Program-made: the position numbers and the translations under genes
Shown: one piece after another, positions 5,825 through 11,326 of the stretch
How the letters are laid out: every line of letters starts with the position of its first letter
How positions within the stretch are numbered: the first letter of the stretch is position 1
The notes under the pieces: model-generated
Databases searched by the model: none
Seen by the model: only the letters and a program-made list of their open reading frames with translations
Told to the model about the DNA's origin: nothing
Assembly: GCA_031256445.1 (NCBI GenBank)
Contig: JAIRQN010000012.1
Location: 1 to 35,785 of the forward strand
Reading direction: 5' to 3'
Source: Treponema sp.
GTDB lineage: Bacteria > Spirochaetota > Spirochaetia > Treponematales > Breznakiellaceae
DNA length: 35,785 nucleotides

Positions 5825-8533
5825 ATGAAAAACAAGTATTCAAGAAATTATACCACGAACCAACACGGATCAACACGAACAATAACAAGCAAATTTGTTT
5901 TGTTTGCTTTGCTTTTTTTCACCGGATTTTTTGCGTATGGGCAAACGTCACCTGCTTCGCAGGTGTTAATCCTGCCGGTTACCGGCGTGACGCCTGATGA
6001 AGCCAGAACCATTGCAAACTTTGTTTCTGTCGCGCTGACGGGAGACCCAAAAGACATAAGCGGCAATACCGCTCTTGTACCGGCTGGGGGAAGACCCTGG
6101 GGTATAGGACCAGGAGCTGTTGCAAACATGGTAAATCTTATCAAAGAGCATAACGCGAAAGAGGCAATCGGCGTAAATATCGCAGTCTCAGGAACCGGAA
6201 AAATGGCGACCGTTCGCCGCTTTGACGACAAGGGGAAATTGTCAAGAATATTTGATATTCAATACAATGATCCCTTTGAATTCTGGATAAAGTTACAGCA
6301 GCCCGATGAAACTTTCCGCAGAGGCGAGGGAGGGCCGGTCTGGGTCATTTACCGGCAGGGCGTAAACCGCGCCGAGGCGGAAGAACTGATGCAGTTGTGG
6401 TTTAACGATCTGGTTTCAATGGGAGCGCAGGGCTTAAAAGACATTGACGACCAGACCGCCAGTTTTGAAGCTGCTGTTGCGGCAATGGAAAAAGAAAGCG
6501 CTGACTGGCAGGCCGTAATTGATGAAAACATCCAATATTTTAAAAACATGAGACTTGAAAAAAAAGATCCGGAAAAAATGCCCACTTCCTGGGATGCCGG
6601 TCTTTCGGGCCCGTTCTATATAGTGGGCGATAATAATCAGTATACTCTTGAAAGTGATTTTAACAGCCTTGTAAGACCAATTACCGGGAAAATCCCCTCA
6701 AGCTATCCTCGTGATCGGCCTGTATTGCTGTTTAATGTAACAAGGCAGGGCTCAAGAACCCGTATTGAAGTAATCAGAAGATATAGTAAAACATCTGACG
6801 CCGCTACCGGCTCTTTTATCACCGAATTCGAATCAGCCGCACAGTTCAGAAGGAATCTTCGCGTCAATTCCTTCGGCCTGATGAACGCCCTGTATAAAGA
6901 ACCTCTGGAATATGCCCGCGCCAATGAAGCATTCAGGTCTACATGGACGACCGATGCCGCCGCGCTTTCGGCGCTTAAAACCAGTGTCGCCGTTCCCAAC
7001 ACCTTTATTCAGGTAAAGCGCCCGCCTGTCAATCCGGGCGAAGTCCCCGGAGGCGGTTTTTACATGAGCAGGAACATGGTAACCCAGCGGGAATGGGAAG
7101 CGGTTATGGGGTCAAACCCGAGCAGGCAAAAGGGAGCGAACCTTCCCGTGCATAATGTAAACCTTTTGGAGGCAATGGAATACTGTAACCGCCTGAGCCT
7201 GCGTGACGGACTCATGCCAGCCTATGATATTTTCTTTTGGGAGGGAATCAAAAGAGATATGATGGTCAAAGGTATTGTATACGGCGGAGATGTCGGAGAG
7301 CAAAGAATAATCGATTATCCCGGGCAAAGGGCTAAAGTGATAACGGACCGGTACGCCAACGGCTACCGCCTGCCTACACCGGCGGAATGGGATTTTGCCC
7401 TTACCAACGGCGCTATCAACCGAGGAGTGTTAATCTGGGATTTAACCGAAAGCAAAGAAATTGAAGACTATGGATGGTTCCAGTCCAATTCCAGCGGAAG
7501 AGTGCAGCCGGTAGGTCAGAAAAAACCCATTAACGGTTTTTACGATTTACTCGGTAATGTAATGGAATATGTTTTCTATGGAGAGGATTTTGAAACAAAG
7601 GGAGACAAGCGGAATAATATTCGGGCTTATGTAGGAGCAACTTCCTATCTTCGCGGCGGGGATTACCGGACGGATTACAACTTAGGCCACAGGACTCAGG
7701 CGGACCTTGACTCGAGAAGAAGTTATCTTGTTAACATTCAGCGTTTTGTGGTAGGCACTTCGATGCCTTCTGTGACCATGCGTGAATATACCGAAATAAT
7801 GCCCGTTGGCCTGGATAAAATAAAAATACCAAATGTTGAATTTACTCCCGGTTTCCGCGTTGTGCGCCCGGTGTTTGACTATTGGGCATACCGCAGCGGA
7901 AACTCAAGCGTCACGGCGTGGCCTGAACCTGCGGCATTAGTGCCTGAAAATTCGGCCCAACTGGAAACGGAGCGAAAGGCGGCGCTGGCAAAAATAATGG
8001 GAATAGAAGCAGCACGGATGGAGGCGGTAAAAAACGAGGCAATAAGATCGGCCATGCAAAGGCAGACTAAAAGAAAGGCAGTATCGGGTTATACAGAAAC
8101 CCTGCCCGGCATGGAGCAAAAGGGCAGGACGCTTATACTTCATTCCCAATTGAACGCTCATCGAAACGGCAGCGTCATCCCCCTTTGGACCGGACGTACC
8201 AGTAGAAGCTATTCACCAAATGGTGATCTTGAACTTCAACTGACCCGGATAGAAATAACCAACAAAACCATGATCATGTACTTAAACGCCAATCCCTGCT
8301 TCAAAGATAATCCGCAGAACATTCTGCTGCTGGACATGGACAGCCAGCAAATATATAACCCAACCCGTATTACCAGCGGAAACCCAATTTACAACAACAG
8401 GGGCAACGAAGCCGCGAATTTAACCCCCGGAACCCTTACTTTCACCGGAGTGACCGGTTCGCGCTTTACGCTTATCTCGACTAATATATCGCCGCCGTAT
8501 TATGTTGATGAGATATTCACAGGTATTAAATAA
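5825..8533 (+). CDS. Exported 902-aa protein with a non-catalytic FGE-sulfatase (SUMF1) domain
   Basis: The start is ATG 5825 with AGGAGG at 5813-5818 overlapping the previous stop codon. The signal peptide is unusual: about 23 polar residues (TTNQHGSTRT) precede the hydrophobic core VLFALLFFTGFFAYG. Residues about 40-390 are an uncharacterised region opening with a CsgG-like strand (VLILPVTGV). Residues about 398-683 are an FGE-sulfatase fold (GGGFYMSRNMVTQREWEAVMG, YRLPTPAEWDFAL, GFYDLLGNVMEY, LRGGDY, TPGFRVVRP). The two catalytic cysteines of true formylglycine-generating enzymes are missing, so it probably acts as a binding or structural module. The last 150 residues are beta-rich. Gene order and spacing indicate cotranscription with the two lipoproteins. 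Confidence 0.82.
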   Translation: MKNKYSRNYTTNQHGSTRTITSKFVLFALLFFTGFFAYGQTSPASQVLILPVTGVTPDEARTIANFVSVALTGDPKDISGNTALVPAGGRPWGIGPGAVANMVNLIKEHNAKEAIGVNIAVSGTGKMATVRRFDDKGKLSRIFDIQYNDPFEFWIKLQQPDETFRRGEGGPVWVIYRQGVNRAEAEELMQLWFNDLVSMGAQGLKDIDDQTASFEAAVAAMEKESADWQAVIDENIQYFKNMRLEKKDPEKMPTSWDAGLSGPFYIVGDNNQYTLESDFNSLVRPITGKIPSSYPRDRPVLLFNVTRQGSRTRIEVIRRYSKTSDAATGSFITEFESAAQFRRNLRVNSFGLMNALYKEPLEYARANEAFRSTWTTDAAALSALKTSVAVPNTFIQVKRPPVNPGEVPGGGFYMSRNMVTQREWEAVMGSNPSRQKGANLPVHNVNLLEAMEYCNRLSLRDGLMPAYDIFFWEGIKRDMMVKGIVYGGDVGEQRIIDYPGQRAKVITDRYANGYRLPTPAEWDFALTNGAINRGVLIWDLTESKEIEDYGWFQSNSSGRVQPVGQKKPINGFYDLLGNVMEYVFYGEDFETKGDKRNNIRAYVGATSYLRGGDYRTDYNLGHRTQADLDSRRSYLVNIQRFVVGTSMPSVTMREYTEIMPVGLDKIKIPNVEFTPGFRVVRPVFDYWAYRSGNSSVTAWPEPAALVPENSAQLETERKAALAKIMGIEAARMEAVKNEAIRSAMQRQTKRKAVSGYTETLPGMEQKGRTLILHSQLNAHRNGSVIPLWTGRTSRSYSPNGDLELQLTRIEITNKTMIMYLNANPCFKDNPQNILLLDMDSQQIYNPTRITSGNPIYNNRGNEAANLTPGTLTFTGVTGSRFTLISTNISPPYYVDEIFTGIK

Positions 8534-8570
8534 GGAACGCATTAAAATGTTAAAGATTTTAAATTATAAA

Positions 8571-8604
8571 GGTAAACAGCTCTTAATCATTCAGTTCTGT
8601 TACC
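8571..8604. other. Weak hairpin between envelope genes
   Basis: GGTAAACAG (8571-8579) can pair with CTGTTACC (8597-8604), leaving one bulged A and a 17-nt loop. The + strand has no T-tract after it, so it is not a standard terminator. It could stabilise or separate the mRNA of the last gene of the set. Confidence 0.3.
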
Positions 8605-8626
8605 TAAAAAAAATAAGGAGTAAAAC

Positions 8627-9049
8627 ATGAAAATCAAACTGCTAATGATGAACCTGTTCATCACATTTGTTTTGCCTCTGGCAATCAAAGCGCAGGAAGC
8701 CGTGGAAGAGGTTCTGCCTGCGGGAACAGTGCCGCCGGATGTAACTGCGGCTCCCGGCGTTGCCACCAGCGCGCCCGCAATGCCGCCGGTTTCAGGAGGA
8801 AATATTTCCCTGTATATCAACAAAGGCATCGGCCTCCTTTCCCAGATAGGGAATATTTTCGGCAGCGCAACAGGTTTCCGTATCGGCGGAACGACAGGAA
8901 CCGCGATAGCGACACTGGTCATTGCGAAACTTGTCGAAGATAAAGCGCCGTCATGGGTAAAATACGCCCTGTATGCCACAGGCGGCACAATGTTTGCAGG
9001 AGGCGGAGCGAATATTGCGCAGCTTATAACAAAAGGCATGAATTTTTAA
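8627..9049 (+). CDS. Small exported glycine-rich protein of unknown function
   Basis: I do not recognise this 140-residue protein. It has a typical signal peptide (residues 1-21, cleavage after AIKA), then a Pro/Ala/Val-rich spacer to about residue 58. The C-terminal half is glycine-rich with two hydrophobic segments: IGGTTGTAIATLVIAKLV (about 86-103) and YALYATGGTMFAGGGANIAQ (about 113-132). Such glycine-zipper segments suggest insertion in, or packing against, a membrane. SD AAGGAG is well placed before the ATG. It lies 93 nt after the pseudo-FGE gene on the same strand and is probably the last member of that set. Confidence 0.7.
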   Translation: MKIKLLMMNLFITFVLPLAIKAQEAVEEVLPAGTVPPDVTAAPGVATSAPAMPPVSGGNISLYINKGIGLLSQIGNIFGSATGFRIGGTTGTAIATLVIAKLVEDKAPSWVKYALYATGGTMFAGGGANIAQLITKGMNF

Positions 9050-9113
9050 TGCCTGAATAATCTGAATTTATACGGAAACCTTTTGATTTATTGAAAACCT
9101 GCCGGGCAATATT

Positions 9114-9167
9114 GGACTTGTTCGGCTACTGCAAACCTTTGGTTCGGGTTAGTTGTCTCACAAGTCC
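9114..9167. repeat. Decayed 54-nt palindrome
   Basis: GGACTTGT (9114-9121) pairs with ACAAGTCC (9160-9167). Inside, CTA and AACC pair with GGTT and TAG across symmetric 5-nt internal loops around a TTT loop. The pattern fits an eroded foldback or REP-like dispersed repeat; copies elsewhere in the genome cannot be seen from here. Together with 9192-9220 and 9223-9359 it accounts for the 341-nt stretch without an assigned gene between 9050 and 9390. Confidence 0.45.
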
Positions 9168-9191
9168 GGCAATTATTCGTTGTATATCCTG

Positions 9192-9220
9192 TTGTAAATG
9201 TTTTTAAACATTTGTATAAT
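9192..9220 (+). promoter_or_regulatory. Promoter with a perfect palindrome between -35 and -10
   Basis: The -35 TTGTAA (9192-9197) and a perfect -10 TATAAT (9215-9220) are 17 nt apart. The spacer is almost filled by an 18-nt perfect palindrome, AAATGTTT-TT-AAACATTT (9196-9213). That position is typical of an operator where a bound repressor blocks polymerase, as in autoregulated Xre/HigA loci. The predicted start near 9227 puts a 137-bp foldback structure at the very 5' end of the transcript. Confidence 0.65.
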
Positions 9221-9222
9221 AA

Positions 9223-9359
9223 AGTTGGCGGTGTCCGAAAAGTTGGAAAACTTCTTCGGACACCTTCGTTAATTACTGTTTTTTCGTATTATTTCACAGA
9301 AATAAGAGAAAAAACAAAAGCTGTCAGTGAAGTAACCAACTTCTCGGACAGCCCCAACT
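9223..9359 (+). repeat. 137-bp foldback element forming the leader of the HigA-like gene
   Basis: The outer arms 9223-9246 and 9336-9359 are inverted repeats matching at 21 of 24 positions. The left arm also pairs with its immediate downstream sequence: 9230-9244 with 9249-9264 (15 bp, one bulge, GGAA loop), giving a competing local hairpin. The centre holds a further stem: GTTTTTTC (9278-9285) with GAAAAAAC (9308-9315), and TTATTTC (9289-9295) with GAAATAA (9299-9305) around an ACA loop. Two exclusive folds share one strand, as in an attenuator. It could instead be a MITE-like element with terminal inverted repeats. No clear target-site duplication is seen. Confidence 0.6.
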
Positions 9360-9390
9360 CCAATAAAAAAAATAACAAAGGAGACAAACC

Positions 9391-9822
9391 ATGCCCAAAA
9401 CAGCCAAATCCCAAACCCCAGGCGAAGCATTACAGAAATTCATTGACGATTATCAGACCAACCCGTTCGCATTATCCAAATCATTAAACGTAGCCTATCA
9501 ATCAGTAACCCATATTCTGCAAGGAAAAGCCCGGATATCGCCGAAAATGGCAATGCTTTTATCCGCCCGTTTCGGCAGTTCAGTCAATTACTGGCTTGAC
9601 ATTCAGACATCAGCCGACCTTGACAAACTTTCCGCAGACAAGAAATTTCAATTAAGCCTGAATAAAATCACCAAGGCCCAAAAACCAACAGGCAAGGCGA
9701 AGAAAGAACCAAAGATTAAAACAGGTAAAAGAAAAATAAATACCTTGTCCGAAAAGCGCAAGAAAGCTGCAAAAATCCCAGGCTCAAAAAAGGCAAGAGG
9801 AAGAAAGGCTAAAGAGAAATAG
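9391..9822 (+). CDS. HigA-like Xre-family regulator with a lysine-rich C-terminal tail (orphan antitoxin)
   Basis: Residues 9-95 match the HigA antitoxin family: GEALQKFIDDYQTNPFALSK, the helix-turn-helix NVAYQSVTHILQGKARIS, and the typical RFGSSVNYWLDIQ. The last 50 or so residues are an extension very rich in Lys and Arg (KKARGRKAKEK at the end), like a histone H1 tail. This is not part of standard HigA (about 95-105 residues). No HigB toxin gene is adjacent on either side. SD AAGGAG sits 9 nt before the ATG. The promoter palindrome and structured leader suggest autoregulation. It may have become a free-standing repressor or a DNA-packaging protein, which is inference. Confidence 0.85.
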   Translation: MPKTAKSQTPGEALQKFIDDYQTNPFALSKSLNVAYQSVTHILQGKARISPKMAMLLSARFGSSVNYWLDIQTSADLDKLSADKKFQLSLNKITKAQKPTGKAKKEPKIKTGKRKINTLSEKRKKAAKIPGSKKARGRKAKEK

Positions 9823-9834
9823 TTTCTTTTTTAT

Positions 9835-10047
9835 TTACAGCTGCTTTCTTTCAAGCGCCGGGGATTTATTTTTAGCATTATTGATTTTTTCATTATCTTG
9901 CTTTCCCAGCATATATGCACGTTCAATAAGATATGTTACAGCACAAACAGCATTATCATTTTTCACAAATATTTTTTCACCAATCTTCCATAAATTTTCT
10001 ACAGTTTTGGTAGTTTCAATGGTTTTTTTTATTTTTTCAATATCCAT
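9835..10047 (-). CDS. Small hypothetical protein, 70 aa
   Basis: I do not recognise the family. The protein is helical and charged, with no signal peptide or membrane segment; it starts MDIEKIKKTIETTKTVE and has an internal hydrophobic stretch around VCAVTYLIERAYMLG. An AAGGAG Shine-Dalgarno lies 5-6 nt before the ATG, and a plausible promoter lies further upstream inside the integrase remnant. It is convergent with the HigA-like gene, the two stops being 12 nt apart. It may be cargo of the decayed element next to tRNA-Phe. Confidence 0.6.
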   Translation of the reverse strand: MDIEKIKKTIETTKTVENLWKIGEKIFVKNDNAVCAVTYLIERAYMLGKQDNEKINNAKNKSPALERKQL

Positions 10048-10086
10048 ATATGCTCCTTGTTTTCGTGCTTAAATGACTAAACTCTC

Positions 10087-10179
10087 CTAATTAATATTTC
10101 TTCCATAATTCCTGTCAACGTCTTTGAAGGAAACCAGATAGTCATTCCTCCCTAAAACAGAAAAGCGGTAACTGTTCAT
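10087..10179 (-). pseudogene. Eroded N-terminus of a tyrosine-integrase-like gene beside tRNA-Phe
   Basis: Downstream of the tRNA-Phe 3' end, reading away from it, an AGGTG-preceded ATG (10177-10179) opens a 30-codon frame: MNSYRFSVLGRNDYLVSFKD and a short remainder before a stop. The pattern of basic residues, then YLVSFKD, resembles the first beta strands of phage integrase N-terminal domains, and integrases are usually encoded beside their tRNA target. The rest of the gene is gone. Between the ATG and the tRNA the sequence has imperfect tandem units (TTGGCACATAA, CTGGCATATAA). A longer open frame that continues into the tRNA is not a gene. Confidence 0.4.
10091..10118 (-). promoter_or_regulatory. 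Possible promoter for the 70-aa gene
   Basis: On the minus strand a perfect -35 TTGACA (10113-10118) is 16 nt from TATTAA (10091-10096). The start would be near 10084, leaving a leader of about 37 nt with AAGGAG. It lies within the integrase-like remnant. Confidence 0.4.
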
Positions 10180-10320
10180 TGTACACCTCAAGAAACCAGC
10201 ATTGAAAACGGTTATATGCCAGTTTATGTGCCAATTCGCATAAGTAATCATTTCAAACGCCCATTGAAAGGGTAGTTTTTTTGCTAAATCCTTATAAGGA
10301 CTTAACTGCACTGAAAGTGA

Positions 10321-10393
10321 TGCCACCTCGGAGAATTGAACTCCAGACACGCAGATTTTCAGTCTGCTGCTCTACCAACTGAGCTAAGGTGGC
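10321..10393 (-). tRNA. tRNA-Phe (anticodon GAA)
   Basis: The 73-nt gene folds fully. The 7-bp acceptor stem is GCCACCT/AGGTGGC with discriminator A. The D-arm contains AGCTCAGTTGGTAGAGC. The anticodon stem GCAGA/TCTGC carries loop CTGAAAA, giving anticodon GAA. The T-arm contains GTTCAATTC. CCA is not encoded. The 3' side borders an integrase-like remnant. Confidence 0.97.
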
Positions 10394-10404
10394 TTTACAC
10401 CTCC

Positions 10405-10433
10405 AATATGTCAAATACGGCAAGAATTGTCAA
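10405..10433 (-). promoter_or_regulatory. Promoter of tRNA-Phe
   Basis: Perfect -35 TTGACA (10428-10433) and -10 CATATT (10405-10410) are 17 nt apart on the minus strand. The expected start is a few nucleotides upstream of the tRNA 5' end at 10393. Confidence 0.6.
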
Positions 10434-10471
10434 TAGGGCGCAAGTGAAGCGGCCGTTGTGAACGCGGAAAG

Positions 10472-10500
10472 TTGCTAAACCGGTAAAAACATTATATAGT
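10472..10500 (+). promoter_or_regulatory. Promoter of the MscS gene, probably leaderless
   Basis: TTGCTA (10472-10477) and TATAGT (10495-10500) are 17 nt apart. The predicted start at about 10507 is next to the ATG at 10508, and no Shine-Dalgarno precedes that ATG. Confidence 0.5.
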
Positions 10501-10507
10501 AAAACCG

Positions 10508-11326
10508 ATGAAACAATTGTTTTTGAATTATTGGGCAGCTAATTCCGCGGTTATCATGGAATTTATCAAAGATCTGGCGCTGTCTGTAATAATTCTGGCG
10601 GTTGGCATTTTCCTGTCCAGAACGGCGCAGAGATTAATCAAGAATTCCAACACGGAACGTTTACCAGCAAACGGAACAGTGCGTCCTTTATTAAAGGCGT
10701 TCGTCAGGTACGGGATTCTTTTAATAAGCGCCATAATGATCCTGAATATATTTGGAGTTAATACGGCAAGCCTGCTCGCAGTCCTTGGAGCCGCAGGTAT
10801 TGCCGTAGGGCTTGCTCTGAAAGACACTTTAGGAAATATCGCCTCAGGAATAATTCTGCTTATACTTGGAAGTATACGCACCGGGGAATTTATAGAATTC
10901 GGTTCTTACAGCGGAACTGTAAAAGAAACAAACCTGTTTACCGCGATTCTGGAAACTCCGGACGGCATACATATTTCCGCGCCCTATTCAAGCATTTGGG
11001 GCAGTCCGATAAAGAACTACACCAGGAACGAAAAACGCCGTATGGATCTTTCTATCGGCATATCCTATACAGATTCGGTTGACGCCGCCTTTCAGGTTAT
11101 GCAGAAAATTATCGCCTCGGAGGAGCGGTTCTTAAAAAACCCTGCCGCGCAGGTTATCATGCAGTCAATTGAAGACAGTTCAGTTAAAATCACCATTCGC
11201 GCATGGGTTTTAAATAGGCAATATTGGGATATATACTGGCAAATGACTAAATTGATCAAGGAAAAAATTGAAGAAGCCGGCTTGCATATACCGCTGCCTC
11301 ACAGACAAATAATTATGAGCAATTAA
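10508..11326 (+). CDS. Small-conductance mechanosensitive channel, MscS family
   Basis: The 272-residue protein has the three-helix MscS core. TM1 is about residues 17-40, TM2 about 66-88, and the pore helix TM3 about 89-115 with Ala/Gly packing (LAVLGAAGIAVGLALKDTLGN). The beta domain follows (RTGEFIEFGSYSGTVKETNL) and then the alpha-beta cytoplasmic vestibule. Its length is close to E. coli MscS (286). It opens under membrane tension to release solutes during osmotic downshock. The stop codon overlaps that of the convergent diguanylate cyclase by 4 nt. The start has no SD and may be leaderless. Confidence 0.93.
   Translation: MKQLFLNYWAANSAVIMEFIKDLALSVIILAVGIFLSRTAQRLIKNSNTERLPANGTVRPLLKAFVRYGILLISAIMILNIFGVNTASLLAVLGAAGIAVGLALKDTLGNIASGIILLILGSIRTGEFIEFGSYSGTVKETNLFTAILETPDGIHISAPYSSIWGSPIKNYTRNEKRRMDLSIGISYTDSVDAAFQVMQKIIASEERFLKNPAAQVIMQSIEDSSVKITIRAWVLNRQYWDIYWQMTKLIKEKIEEAGLHIPLPHRQIIMSN

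Noticed and set aside
9223-9359. Insertion sequence ends
   Set aside because: Inverted repeats are clear but no transposase and no convincing target-site duplication are present, so a foldback leader or MITE remains the best description.
9212-9487. 91-residue open frame upstream of and overlapping the HigA-like start
   Set aside because: It reads through the foldback arms and overlaps the HigA start in another frame; it does not resemble a HigB toxin.
10087-10350. 87-residue minus-strand frame taken as a full gene
   Set aside because: Its 5' part lies in the tRNA-Phe gene; only the 30 codons from the ATG at 10179 have an RBS and integrase-like character.
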